Source of the DNA: CALMEH01 sp964548225
GTDB lineage: Bacteria; Acidobacteriota; Blastocatellia; Pyrinomonadales; Pyrinomonadaceae
Assembly: GCA_964548225.1 (NCBI GenBank)
Contig: CAZJQP010000010.1
Location: 19,478 to 83,477, forward strand
Direction: 5' to 3'
Length of the DNA stretch: 64,000 nucleotides
Below, in pieces: positions 34,931-43,700 of this stretch (positions are counted from its first letter, which is position 1; each line of letters begins with the position of its first letter). A model generated the notes under the pieces. The model was not told the DNA's origin. It saw only the letters and a list, made by a program, of their open reading frames with translations, and did not search any database. The position numbers and the translations under genes were made by a program.

Positions 34931-34936
34931 TATAAT
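34931..34936 (+). promoter_or_regulatory. Candidate -10 hexamer TATAAT
   Basis: Perfect consensus TATAAT about 100 bases upstream of the DUF5666-like gene. The best upstream hexamer (TTTACA) is 21 bases away, longer than usual, so only the -10 is proposed. A GCAAAC/GTTTGC dyad lies in the leader. Confidence 0.35.
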
Positions 34937-35036
34937 CTACGTCTTTATAGAGTATCTATAAAAAAGCAAACGTAATCTTGCAGTTTGCATAAAATAAAAT
35001 ATAGAGATTCTAAAATCAAAAGAGAGAAAATTTGTA

Positions 35037-36200
35037 ATGAGAAAAATATTTCTATCAACTTTGTTTGTGTTCGGTGCATTTGCGGTTTCGGCAATGGCGC
35101 AAGGTATTAAACAAAATCTGGCTAGCGGCGAAGTTACTGCAATTAGCGATTCAAAGATTACTTTGAAAACGACGGATGGCGCAATTGATGCAATACTATC
35201 GTCAACAACCGAATACAAGCGTGTTCCGCCGGAAAATCCGGTCTTGAAGGCGGCGGTTGCGTCCAACCTCGCAGAAGTCGGAGTTGGCGACAAGGTTTTA
35301 ATTACCGGCTTGGTAGCGGATGATAAAAAAACGATGCCTGCCAAAGCCGTCTATATTTTAAGCAAATCCGACATCGCCCAAAAACAGCAAAAAGATCAAG
35401 AATGGCGCACTCGCGGAATTAGCGGAAGAGTTACGGCAATCAATCAGCAAACCAAAGAAATTACAATTAAATCTGACGGATTAATGAGTGCAAATGTCGT
35501 GATTACACCAAATGCCGATGCGAAATTTCTGCGTTTTGCTCAAGATTCGGCAAACTTCAAAGATGCCAATACAGGCGATTTCAGCCAAATTACAGTCGGC
35601 GATTCGCTCAATGCAGTTGGCGACAAAAGTGCGGACGGAGCAACCTTTAAAGCCGAAAAAATCCTGACCGGGGCATTTCCGCAGGTCAAGGGAAACATTA
35701 CGGCAATCAATGTTGAAAAAGGCGAAATCACGGTTAAAGATTTGCAAACGAAGAAGGATGTCGTGATTGTTGTAAATAACAATTCGCTTTTGAAAAAATT
35801 TCCGCCTGAAATGGCTGAAAGAATGGCGCAGATGCAAATGATGCAGGCAAACGGTGGCGGAAATGTAATGCGCCCGCCGACACAACAGGGAAATCAACAA
35901 ACCCCGACTCAGCAAAATCCTAATCAAATGCAGGGCGGCGGCGGAATGAACCGCGGCGGCGGTGATATTTTCGAGCGTTTAACGCCAATCACCATTGCAG
36001 ATTTGAAGGTTGGCGATTTAATTGGCGTTTCAAGTTTGAAAACCCAAACAGCAGATCGTTTTACCGTAGTTAAATTAATGGCTGGCGTTGAGCCTTTTCA
36101 AAAAGTTGCTCAGATGTCGGGCGGCGGCGGAAATCGGCAAGGCGGCGGCGTTAATTCAAATTTCTCGATTCCCGGACTTGACGGCGCGGGAACTCCATAA
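35037..36200 (+). CDS. Secreted DUF5666-like multi-beta-barrel protein
   Basis: 387 residues with a signal peptide (MRKIFLSTLFVFGAFAVSAMA). Three repeats of a DUF5666/OB-like unit, each starting like SGEVTAISDSKITLKT, SGRVTAINQQTKEITIK or KGNITAINVEKGEITVK. A Gln/Pro/Gly-rich low-complexity loop (about 270-315) and a Gly-rich tail (GGGGNRQGGGVN) resemble the Gly-rich segment of the TonB-type receptor encoded next (GGGNRQGGGIPVG). Likely periplasmic or surface-attached; function unknown. ATG preceded by AAGAGAGAAA. Confidence 0.7.
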   Translation: MRKIFLSTLFVFGAFAVSAMAQGIKQNLASGEVTAISDSKITLKTTDGAIDAILSSTTEYKRVPPENPVLKAAVASNLAEVGVGDKVLITGLVADDKKTMPAKAVYILSKSDIAQKQQKDQEWRTRGISGRVTAINQQTKEITIKSDGLMSANVVITPNADAKFLRFAQDSANFKDANTGDFSQITVGDSLNAVGDKSADGATFKAEKILTGAFPQVKGNITAINVEKGEITVKDLQTKKDVVIVVNNNSLLKKFPPEMAERMAQMQMMQANGGGNVMRPPTQQGNQQTPTQQNPNQMQGGGGMNRGGGDIFERLTPITIADLKVGDLIGVSSLKTQTADRFTVVKLMAGVEPFQKVAQMSGGGGNRQGGGVNSNFSIPGLDGAGTP

Positions 36201-36208
36201 AAAATAAG

Positions 36209-36270
36209 CCCCAAATCTCAAACTCCAAGTCAACAGATAACAACATTGGATTTGAGATTTGGGATTTGGG
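36209..36270. repeat. Intergenic CCCAAATCTCAAA / TTTGAGATTTGGG hairpin
   Basis: Nearly perfect 18-bp stem (one base bulged) with a tandem TTTGGGA heptamer on the right arm. Directly upstream of the receptor start codon. Confidence 0.85.
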
Positions 36271-36282
36271 ACTCTAAAAATC

Positions 36283-39282
36283 ATGAAAAACTTATTAGCA
36301 TTTATATTTACTATTTTATTAATAAATTCGGCGGTATTCGCTCAGTCGAACGGGAGTTTAACCGGACAAGTTTATGATTCGCTCGGTGCAGTTGTTGTCG
36401 GTGCAACCGTGATAGCGGTTGATTCAACCAATAAAGAAAAAAGCACAACGACGAATTCAGCGGGAGCATTTACGATTAACGGGCTTGCGCCCGGCAAATA
36501 TACGGTTCGCGTTGCCGCGCCGAAATTTGCGCTTTATGAAAATACCGAAGTCAATATTACAGCAGGGCAACGGGAAGAACTAATAATTGCGATGACGGTC
36601 GAAGCCGTTACCGAAAAAGTTGATGTCAGCGTTGGCGACGGCGTGAACACAGATTCCGACCGAAATTTGAGTGCAACTGTTTTAACCGCACAGGAATTAA
36701 ACGCTTTGCCCGATGATCCAGACGAACTCGAAGCCGCTCTGCAAGCACTTGCCGGACCTTCTTCGGGTCCAAACGGCGGACAAATTTACATTGACGGTTT
36801 CACCGGCGGCAGAATTCCACCGAAGGATTCGATTCGTGAAATTCGCATCAACCAAAATCCGTTTTCGGCGGAATATGATCGGCTCGGTTTTGGCAGAATT
36901 GAAATTTTAACCAAACCCGGTTCGGACAAATTACGCGGTCAGGCATTTTTTAATTTTAACGACGAAAGCCTGAATTCGCGCAATCCTTTTGCGGCAAATC
37001 GTGCTTCAAGCCAGACGAGATTTTATGGCGGAAGCGTCTCCGGACCGCTTGTAAAAAACAAATCTTCTTTCTTCTTTGACATTAGCAACCGCGAGGTTGA
37101 CAATGTCGCGGTAGTTAATGCGTTGGTGCTTGATAACGCTTTGAATATCGTGCAGTTTCGTGAAGAATATACAGTGCCGACTCGACGATTTTCCATCGGA
37201 CCGCGAATTGATTATCAGTTAAATGAGACAAATACCTTGGTTGCACGATACAGTTTTTCACGCTCGACGGCGGACAATCAAGGAATCGGTGATCTGAGTT
37301 TGTTGAGCCGTGCCTCGGAATCAACCAACACGGAACACGAAATTCGTTTGACCGAAACGGCGATTGTTAATGCTAAAACGATTAATGAAACGCGCTTTTC
37401 TTACGAATACAGAAATCGTCAACAAGAAGGCGATAACACAATTCCGACCATAAATGTTTCGTCCGCTTTTATCGGCGGCGGAGCGCAAATCGGTTTGAAT
37501 TACAACCGTTCTCAAAATTGGGAATTACAAAACTATACCACTACGACACTTGGCAAAAAGAATGAACATTCCGTAAAATTCGGCGTTCGACTTCGCGGAG
37601 TGTCGCTCAAAGATCGTTCTGAATCAGGTTTTGGAGGCACATTTATTTTTCAAGGAACATCAAGCGTGAACGACCCGTTTGATGTCAATGGTGATGGTTT
37701 TGTTTCGGCAATTGAGCAATATCGTGCCAAACTTTTGGGGGCAGTTGATCCGCGCTATAATCCGTCGCAGTTTAATTTGACGGCAGGAACTCCGCTTGCG
37801 GACGTTTCACAATATGATGTCGGTTTGTTTATCTCCGACGACTGGCGCATCAGCCCGGCTTTGACGCTCGGTTTCGGTTTGCGCTACGAAAACCAAACGA
37901 ACATTAGCGACAATTCAAATTTTTCACCGCGTTTCAGTTTTGCGTGGTCGCCCGGCGCGGGTGGAGCGCGTCAGCCAAAGACGGTTTTTCGTGGCGGTTT
38001 CGGTGTTTTTTATGACCGATTCAGCGAGAATCTGACTTTGCAATCTATTCGTTTCGATGGCACACAGCAATTAAATTATGTCGTCAATGGAACTACTCCG
38101 TCAGCGATTGCATTATTAGGGCAACCGATTTTTACATTAAACGGTGTAACGAATGTTCCGACAGCGGCGCAGATTGGTGCTGCATCACCGCTTTCAAACA
38201 CGATTCGCCAAGTTTCCGACGAACTTCAAACGCCTTACACGATGCAATACGCACTCGGAATCGAACGTCAATTGCCTTACAAAACAACGGCAACGATTTT
38301 CTATATCGGCTCAAGAACGAATAATTTGCTTCGTTCGCGCAACGTGAATGCACCGATTTGTGTTACGCCGACAAATTGCGTTGGTGCATTGCGCCCGAAT
38401 CCGGCACTCGGTGCAGTCAATCAATATGAATCAACCGGCGTTTTGAATCAACAGCAAATAATTTTTAATTTCCGCACATTAATCAGTAACAAATTAACGT
38501 TGTTCGGAAATTATCGGCTCGGATTTGCGAAAAGCGATTCGGACGGTGCAGGAAGTTTTCCGGCTTATAGTTACGATTTGAGCAACGAATACGGAAATTC
38601 TTTACTTGATGTTCGCCATAATTTTTTTATTGGCGGTTCGATAACGATGCCTTGGAATATTCGCGTCAGCCCGTTTATCATTGCATCTTCGGGAAGACCG
38701 TTTAATATTACGTCCGGCTTTCCTGACACTAACGGTGATTTGCTTTTCACGGAAAGACCGACCTTCGCACAACTGAATGCACGTTGTTTGCAGCTTGGTT
38801 TGACCAATTCGTGGTGCAGTCTTTCGGGAGTTTCAGATGTGAATGCCACGATTCCGCGTAACTACGGCAGAGGTCCTTCGTATTTTGTTGTTAATCTGAA
38901 TCTTAGCAAGACATTCGGATTCGGCGGCGAAAAAAGCACAACTGCCAACACACAGCAAACACAAGGCGGCGGTAATCGTCAGGGTGGCGGAATTCCCGTC
39001 GGTATGGGCGGTGGCGGTGGAAATCGCGGCGGCGGCGGCGGTGGCGGAATGGGCGGAATGTTTGGCGGCGGCGGCGGCGGTAACAGTCCGTATAACTTGA
39101 CATTCGGATTGAACGTCAACAATCTTTTCAACACCAATAATCAAAATACACCCGTCGGGGTTTTGAATTCGCTTCGCTTCGGGCAATCAACTTCAACTGC
39201 CGGTGGCTTCGGATTTTTTGGCGGTGGCGGCTCAAACAGCGGTAATCGCCGTGTTGAACTGCAACTCCGATTTAGTTTCTAA
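36283..39282 (+). CDS. TonB-dependent receptor-like outer-membrane protein with carboxypeptidase-regulatory domain (Oar-like)
   Basis: 999 residues from ATG 36283 (the next upstream start is in hairpin DNA). Signal peptide ending AVFAQ, an N-terminal carboxypeptidase-regulatory Ig-like domain (SLTGQVYDSLGAVVVGATV, about 23-105), a plug region (about 115-215), and a large beta barrel ending with the aromatic RRVELQLRFSF. A very Gly-rich insertion lies near residues 893-936. This architecture is expanded in Acidobacteriota and thought to take up large substrates or act in surface assembly; no TonB box was recognised. The preceding secreted protein shares the NRQGGG signature, suggesting a joint role (inference). 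Confidence 0.9.
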   Translation: MKNLLAFIFTILLINSAVFAQSNGSLTGQVYDSLGAVVVGATVIAVDSTNKEKSTTTNSAGAFTINGLAPGKYTVRVAAPKFALYENTEVNITAGQREELIIAMTVEAVTEKVDVSVGDGVNTDSDRNLSATVLTAQELNALPDDPDELEAALQALAGPSSGPNGGQIYIDGFTGGRIPPKDSIREIRINQNPFSAEYDRLGFGRIEILTKPGSDKLRGQAFFNFNDESLNSRNPFAANRASSQTRFYGGSVSGPLVKNKSSFFFDISNREVDNVAVVNALVLDNALNIVQFREEYTVPTRRFSIGPRIDYQLNETNTLVARYSFSRSTADNQGIGDLSLLSRASESTNTEHEIRLTETAIVNAKTINETRFSYEYRNRQQEGDNTIPTINVSSAFIGGGAQIGLNYNRSQNWELQNYTTTTLGKKNEHSVKFGVRLRGVSLKDRSESGFGGTFIFQGTSSVNDPFDVNGDGFVSAIEQYRAKLLGAVDPRYNPSQFNLTAGTPLADVSQYDVGLFISDDWRISPALTLGFGLRYENQTNISDNSNFSPRFSFAWSPGAGGARQPKTVFRGGFGVFYDRFSENLTLQSIRFDGTQQLNYVVNGTTPSAIALLGQPIFTLNGVTNVPTAAQIGAASPLSNTIRQVSDELQTPYTMQYALGIERQLPYKTTATIFYIGSRTNNLLRSRNVNAPICVTPTNCVGALRPNPALGAVNQYESTGVLNQQQIIFNFRTLISNKLTLFGNYRLGFAKSDSDGAGSFPAYSYDLSNEYGNSLLDVRHNFFIGGSITMPWNIRVSPFIIASSGRPFNITSGFPDTNGDLLFTERPTFAQLNARCLQLGLTNSWCSLSGVSDVNATIPRNYGRGPSYFVVNLNLSKTFGFGGEKSTTANTQQTQGGGNRQGGGIPVGMGGGGGNRGGGGGGGMGGMFGGGGGGNSPYNLTFGLNVNNLFNTNNQNTPVGVLNSLRFGQSTSTAGGFGFFGGGGSNSGNRRVELQLRFSF

Positions 39283-39289
39283 TGTTTAG

Positions 39290-39356
39290 AGTTACGCATT
39301 TATGAAGGAAGTCGCCTGCTTAGTCTGGCGACTTTTTTCACGCATAAATGCATAAC
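39290..39356. terminator. Nested hairpins with rho-independent terminator (plus strand)
   Basis: Outer arms GTTACGCATTTATG / CGCATAAATGCATAAC enclose an inner stem AAGTCGCC-TGCTTAGTCT-GGCGACTT followed by TTTTTT (39309-39338). The inner part is a typical intrinsic terminator for the receptor gene. Confidence 0.85.
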
Positions 39357-39440
39357 CCCGAACAAATTAAACTTTTTGACATTCTTTTTCGTATATTTAA
39401 GCATCAAAGAAGTAAGAAACTCTGTTAATTCTAAAAAAAT

Positions 39441-40181
39441 ATGAGAAAATATTCGATTTTACTACTGATTTTTGCATTTGCGATTAGTGTTTTTGCTCAG
39501 AAAAAAGACGAAAAGAAAATGGAAACTACACCTGTTAGCATAACGATTTCAAAAACTTCAACGCCGATGGAACTTGCCAAAGCCGCGCTCGCGGCACACG
39601 GCGGCGATAAGTTCAAAGGAATGAAAACTTTAATCGTGCGTGGTTCGGCGGATATTTCAGGCTCACCTTCTCAGGTCATTCCGGCGACTTTCGTGCAAAT
39701 TTTGTCAGGCGAAAAGTATCGGCTTGAGATTACCAATCCTTTTCAGCCGTTCAAACAAGTCTATGACGGTGAAAATACATTTTCATCAGTCCCGAATTTT
39801 ACTTTGCCGCCGATAAATCGTCTTGGTTTGCCGCTTTTGCCGAAAATCGAGGAAAAAGGCTACACGGTTGCAGGTTTGGCGGAGGGCAAAAACAAAAAAC
39901 TCGGTTTTCGCATAACGTCGCCCGAAGGTTATTACACGGATTTTTTCTTGGATGAAAAAACGGCGCAAGTCAAAAGTTATGAATCAAGCTACACATTTGG
40001 CGAAAGAAATATTACAACTTCTGTTGAAATAGATAAAGTCCGCAATGTCGAAGGTGTAATTGTTCCCGAACGCTATGCTCAAAGATTTGAACTGGGTCAA
40101 CTTACAATGTATTCGGATTTTAAGGCGAAGGAAATTTTGGTTAATAGCGAAGTTGCAGACGATGTTTTTACTATGAAATAA
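39441..40181 (+). CDS. Secreted protein, possible LolA/LppX-fold
   Basis: 246 residues with signal peptide (MRKYSILLLIFAFAISVFAQ). Mature part begins with a Lys-rich stretch, then ELAKAALAAHGGDKFKGMKTLIVRG, YRLEITNPFQPFKQVYDGENTFSS and LDEKTAQVKSYESSYTFGE, a pattern of long beta strands like outer-membrane lipoprotein carrier folds. No lipobox. I cannot name the family with confidence. Stands alone between two terminators. Confidence 0.55.
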   Translation: MRKYSILLLIFAFAISVFAQKKDEKKMETTPVSITISKTSTPMELAKAALAAHGGDKFKGMKTLIVRGSADISGSPSQVIPATFVQILSGEKYRLEITNPFQPFKQVYDGENTFSSVPNFTLPPINRLGLPLLPKIEEKGYTVAGLAEGKNKKLGFRITSPEGYYTDFFLDEKTAQVKSYESSYTFGERNITTSVEIDKVRNVEGVIVPERYAQRFELGQLTMYSDFKAKEILVNSEVADDVFTMK

Positions 40182-40198
40182 TTTATCGCAAAGCTTCA

Positions 40199-40253
40199 AA
40201 ATAAAGGGTTGAGATGCAAATATAATGATTTTATCTCAATCCTTTATTTTTTT
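40199..40253 (+). terminator. Rho-independent terminator after the secreted protein gene
   Basis: 17-bp stem AAATAAAGGGTTGAGAT / ATCTCAATCCTTTATTT with one G-U pair, 17-base loop, followed by a run of T. Confidence 0.92.
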
Positions 40254-40346
40254 CAAAAAATAATAGTGTGAAGTTTCGCAGCAAAGTATGTTTGTTTTGC
40301 AGAAAAATAATTAGTCGGACACAAATAAAAAAGGTAAAAATCTCCG

Positions 40347-40402
40347 AAATAATTGATAATGAATAAATTGCCCTGTATTGACACGACAATTATCAATTAT
40401 TT
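40347..40402. repeat. Perfect 14-bp inverted repeat AAATAATTGATAAT
   Basis: Stem AAATAATTGATAAT/ATTATCAATTATTT around a 28-base loop in the 347-base gap between the convergent genes; no gene seen in this gap. Words similar to 47092. Confidence 0.85.
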
Positions 40403-40460
40403 TAGAGCAGTTTTAGTGAAAAGTGATTTTGTCCACTTACTTATTTTGATTTGCAGAAAG

Positions 40461-40515
40461 GTAAAATTAAAAGGCGAAAGGGAAGTTTTAACTTGCCGAT
40501 TCGCCTTTTTGTTTG
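40461..40515. terminator. Bidirectional terminator downstream of frr
   Basis: Stem AAAAGGCGAA/TTCGCCTTTT with T-rich flanks in both directions; would end the minus-strand translation-factor operon and any plus-strand readthrough. Confidence 0.85.
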
Positions 40516-40528
40516 AATGAATTACAAT

Positions 40529-41089
40529 CTATACATTCATAATTTCCTGCTCTTTATTCTTCGCAAGCTCGTCAATTTTGCTTGTATGAATGTTGGTTAA
40601 TTTTTGCACTTCTTCTAAACCGTAACGCTCGTCGTCTTCCCCGATAGCTTTATCTTTGAGCATTTTTTTCAAACTGTCGTTTGAATGATGACGAATATTA
40701 CGAACGGCGACTTTATGTTCTTCGGCGATTTCGTGAACTTGTTTCGCCATTTGTCGGCGGCGTTCTTCGTTTAATGCAGGAATCGCCAGACGAATCAGCT
40801 TCCCGTCGTTTGACGGATTAAAACCCAAATTCGCTTGATTTATCGCCTTTTCAATCGCCGAAATCTGCGTTGCGTCCCAAGGCTGAACGGTCAACATCTG
40901 CGGTTCGGGAACATTAACCGAAGCCATCTGACTCAAAGGTGTCGGCGTGCCGTAATAATCAACCTTAATATCATCAAGCAAACCGACGGTTGCACGTCCC
41001 GTGCGAACATTCGCCAATTTACGCTTTAAATCTTCGACGATCAATTCCATTTTTGGTTTTGTTTCTTTCAAAACTGTATCTACACTCAT
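40529..41089 (-). CDS. frr: Ribosome recycling factor
   Basis: 186 residues, the standard length. Releases ribosomes from mRNA after termination together with EF-G. Recognised by LANVRTGRATVGLLDDIKVDYYG, TPLSQMASVNVPEPQML, QPWDATQISAIEKAI and the C-terminal LKDKAIGEDDERYGLEEVQ. Last gene of the rplM-rpsI-rpsB-tsf-pyrH-frr cluster, 19 bases after pyrH, followed by a strong terminator. The tsf-pyrH-frr order is conserved in many bacteria. Confidence 0.98.
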   Translation of the reverse strand: MSVDTVLKETKPKMELIVEDLKRKLANVRTGRATVGLLDDIKVDYYGTPTPLSQMASVNVPEPQMLTVQPWDATQISAIEKAINQANLGFNPSNDGKLIRLAIPALNEERRRQMAKQVHEIAEEHKVAVRNIRHHSNDSLKKMLKDKAIGEDDERYGLEEVQKLTNIHTSKIDELAKNKEQEIMNV

Positions 41090-41108
41090 ATTTTCCTCTA
41101 AAATTTTA

Positions 41109-41846
41109 TTATGCAGTTTGTTTTTTATCGCCTACGGTTACGAGCGTTCCAATCGTTAAATCACCGCAAACGGCTTTCATAATATTGCCGGATTCTTTCA
41201 TATTGAAAACCATAATCGGCAGATTATTGTCCATACAAAGCGAAATTGCCGAAGTGTCCATAACTTTTAATTGTTTTTCGAGAACTTCTTGATAAGTGAT
41301 TTTATCAAATTTTTCGGCTTCGAGAAAAATCATCGGATCGGCTGAATAGATTCCGTTGACTTTGGTTGCTTTGAAGATGACTTCCGCTTTGATTTCAAGC
41401 GCACGAAGCGCGGCGGCTGAGTCTGTCGTAAAATAAGGGTTACCTGTTCCGGCGGCGAAGATAACCACACGCTTTTTTTCAAGATGTCGTTCGGCACGGC
41501 GGCGGATGAAAGGTTCGGCAAGCTGTGGAATATCAACTGCGGACATCACTCGCGTATAAACATCTTGTTTTTCAAGTGCATCTTGCAGAACAACGGCATT
41601 CATTACGGTTGCTAACATTCCGATATAATCTGCGCTTCCGCGATCCATATTGCCCGCTGATTTTGAAACGCCGCGAAAAATGTTGCCGCCACCGACGACA
41701 ATTGCAATCTCAACGCCGAGCGCGTGAACGGCTTTGATTTCTTGAGCAACGGATTCGGCAACTTTCGTGTCAATGCCGTAATTTTGCTCGCCCATCAGAG
41801 CCTCGCCCGAAAGTTTCAGCAAAATGCGTTTGTATGCAGGTTTCAT
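41109..41846 (-). CDS. pyrH: UMP kinase
   Basis: About 245 residues. Phosphorylates UMP to UDP in the cytoplasm; hexameric, regulated by GTP and UTP in known members. Motifs: KRILLKLSGEALMG, IAIVVGGGNIFRG, DYIGMLATVMNAVVLQDALE, FAAGTGNPYFTTDSAAALRA and VNGIYSADP. The ATG at 41846 (MKPAYKRILLK) is preferred; the frame extends five codons up to a TTG inside the ATGTCAG word hairpin. Between tsf and frr, all minus strand. Confidence 0.98.
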   Translation of the reverse strand: MKPAYKRILLKLSGEALMGEQNYGIDTKVAESVAQEIKAVHALGVEIAIVVGGGNIFRGVSKSAGNMDRGSADYIGMLATVMNAVVLQDALEKQDVYTRVMSAVDIPQLAEPFIRRRAERHLEKKRVVIFAAGTGNPYFTTDSAAALRALEIKAEVIFKATKVNGIYSADPMIFLEAEKFDKITYQEVLEKQLKVMDTSAISLCMDNNLPIMVFNMKESGNIMKAVCGDLTIGTLVTVGDKKQTA

Positions 41847-41853
41847 TTTTTGA

Positions 41854-41911
41854 GATGTCAAATGTCAGATGTCAGATGTTGGTCTTAACCGACATCTGAC
41901 ATCTGACATCT
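41854..41911. repeat. ATGTCAG-word hairpin between tsf and pyrH
   Basis: AGATGTC words repeated in the left arm and GACATCTGACATCTGACATC in the right arm. Same word family as 44102-44170, in another gap of this operon. Confidence 0.9.
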
Positions 41912-41914
41912 ATT

Positions 41915-42577
41915 TTATCCAACCATTGAAGCGACTTCGGCGGCGAAATCGTCTTGTTTTTTCTCGATGCCTTCGCCCATTTTGTAGCGTGTGTAACGGC
42001 GAATCGAGATGTTTTCTTTAATCGAAGCGATTTTTTCTTTGACCAATTCGTCAATCGTTTTCGACGGGTCTTTAACAAATGCTTGGTCGAGCAAAACATT
42101 TTCTTCGTAGTATTTGTTCAAACGACCATCAATGATTTTGTTAATCACATCTTCGGGTTTGTTCGCGTTCTTCGGGTCATTTTTCAGTTGTTCAAGCAAG
42201 ATTTCGCGTTCTTTGTCGAGAATTTCTGCCGGAACCTCCTTGCGATTCAGATATTGCGGATCAGTTGCTGCAATGTGCATTGCAACATCTTTGACGAGTT
42301 GTTGAAATTCTTCGCCGCGTGAAACGAAATCACTTTCACAGTTAATCTCGACTATTACGCCGACTTTTCCGCCCATATGAATATAAGAACCAACTGCGCC
42401 TTCCGATGTTACACGGTCGCCCTTTTTAATAGCGGTCGCCGCTCCTTTTTTGCGAAGAACTTCAACGGCTTCTGCTTCATTACCATTGGCTTCAACCAAA
42501 GCGGCTTTGCATTCCATCATTCCCGCACCCGTTTTTTCGCGCAGAGCTTTAACTGCGCTTGCTGTAATTTCTGCCAT
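41915..42577 (-). CDS. tsf: Translation elongation factor Ts
   Basis: 220 residues, a short EF-Ts as in cyanobacteria and thermophiles. Nucleotide-exchange factor for EF-Tu. Signature ALREKTGAGMMECKAALVEA at 13-32 (UBA-like N-terminal domain), IHMGGKVGVIVEINCESDFV in the core, and the C-terminal EGIEKKQDDFAAEVASM. The ATG has GGAG upstream. A terminator-like hairpin separates it from rpsB, so tsf may be partly uncoupled from the ribosomal genes. Confidence 0.98.
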   Translation of the reverse strand: MAEITASAVKALREKTGAGMMECKAALVEANGNEAEAVEVLRKKGAATAIKKGDRVTSEGAVGSYIHMGGKVGVIVEINCESDFVSRGEEFQQLVKDVAMHIAATDPQYLNRKEVPAEILDKEREILLEQLKNDPKNANKPEDVINKIIDGRLNKYYEENVLLDQAFVKDPSKTIDELVKEKIASIKENISIRRYTRYKMGEGIEKKQDDFAAEVASMVG

Positions 42578-42611
42578 AATCTACTCCAAATATTTTGTTT
42601 CTTAAATTATC

Positions 42612-42665
42612 TTATAAAAAAGCGTAGCCCGTTTTAACAAAAAACAACCGGAACTACGCTTTCAA
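42612..42665 (-). terminator. Internal terminator/attenuator between rpsB and tsf
   Basis: Read on the minus strand, AAAGCGTAG...CTACGCTTT (9-bp stem, extended by CCGG pairing) is followed by six T. Intrinsic terminator form inside the operon. Confidence 0.8.
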
Positions 42666-42681
42666 GATATAAAATTAAATG

Positions 42682-43560
42682 TTATGCGGTTGCTTCCGTT
42701 TTTTCCTCTTGGGCAACTTCTTGTATTGCTTCTGCCGCAGGTTCTTCCGCCGCAACGGGTTCTTCAACGGCATTCTCCGCTACAACTTCGTTTGTTTCTT
42801 CGACTGCTGGTTCAGAAGGCGTTTCAACGGTTTCGTCCGAAGTTGCAGGCGCAAATCCTGTGCCTTCGGTGCCAACGTTTTGACCTTCTAAAATTGCATC
42901 AGCAATGCGCGATGAGAACAGACGAATTGCTCGCAATGCGTCATCATTACCCGGAATAACTTGCGTAATTCCTTCAGGTGAACAGTTTGTATCAACTACT
43001 GCCACAATCGGAATATTCAAACGATTGGCTTCAGCCACGGCAATATCTTCTTTACGAACGTCAATAATAAACAGCATATCGGGCAATTTTGTCATATCTC
43101 TGATGCCCGCAAGGTTTTTCATCAAACCTTCGTGTTGTTTATCAAGCCCAAGACGTTCTTTTTTCGTCAGCTTTTCAAAGCGACCATCTTCTTTCATCGC
43201 TTCGATGTCTTTCATTTTCTTGACCGATTGTTGCACAGTTTGAAAATTCGTCATCAATCCGCCAAGCCAACGGTTATTAATGTAATATTGTCCGCAACGC
43301 TCAGCTTCTTCTTTGATCGCATCTTGCGCTTGACGTTTCGTGCCGACGAACAAAACTTTCATATTCGGCTTTTCCGTAACGGCTTCCTGAACGTAATTCA
43401 GCGCATCGCGGAAAAGTTTCTGTGTTTTTTGAAGGTCAATAATATAAATGCCGTTGCGTTCACCGAAAATGTATTCTTTCATTTTCGGATTCCAACGGCG
43501 AACTTGGTGTCCAAAGTGAACTCCTGCTTCGAGAAGTTCTTTCATCGTAACTGTTGCCAA
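42682..43560 (-). CDS. rpsB: 30S ribosomal protein S2
   Basis: 292 residues. Recognised by LLEAGVHFGHQVRRWNPKM, YIFGERNGIYIIDLQKT, VLFVGTKRQAQ and NRWLGGLMTNFQT, then PDMLFIIDVRKEDIAVAEA. Starts at TTG 43560 (reads as MATVTMKELLEAG) because GGAG lies nine bases upstream; ATG 43545 is the alternative. Unusual is the acidic Glu/Ala/Val/Thr-rich tail after about residue 230, roughly 60 residues beyond the fold, of a kind seen on S2 in several phyla and probably disordered. Confidence 0.98.
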   Translation of the reverse strand: MATVTMKELLEAGVHFGHQVRRWNPKMKEYIFGERNGIYIIDLQKTQKLFRDALNYVQEAVTEKPNMKVLFVGTKRQAQDAIKEEAERCGQYYINNRWLGGLMTNFQTVQQSVKKMKDIEAMKEDGRFEKLTKKERLGLDKQHEGLMKNLAGIRDMTKLPDMLFIIDVRKEDIAVAEANRLNIPIVAVVDTNCSPEGITQVIPGNDDALRAIRLFSSRIADAILEGQNVGTEGTGFAPATSDETVETPSEPAVEETNEVVAENAVEEPVAAEEPAAEAIQEVAQEEKTEATA

Positions 43561-43641
43561 AATTTAAAATCTCCTTAACTTATTGGTTTTTGTATTCGCT
43601 GAAATTGTTTGATAAACCAATAAATTTCAGCGATGGTCTTT

Positions 43642-43692
43642 GGATTTTGGTCTTTGGTTTTAGCAAAAGCCGAAATCCAAAGACCAAAATCC
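43642..43692. repeat. Perfect GGATTTTGGTCTTTGG hairpin
   Basis: 16-bp perfect stem, 19-base loop, between rpsB and rpsI. A second weaker repeat (TTATTGGTTT.../...AAACCAATAA) lies next to it at about 43578-43632. Confidence 0.88.
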
Positions 43693-43700
43693 GAATAAAA

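Noticed and set aside
34900..34936. Full sigma-70 promoter upstream of 35037
   Set aside because: TATAAT is perfect but the only -35-like hexamer is 21 bases away; only the -10 is listed.
39361..39410. Promoter with TTGACA at 39376
   Set aside because: Good -35, but no acceptable -10 at 16-18 bases.
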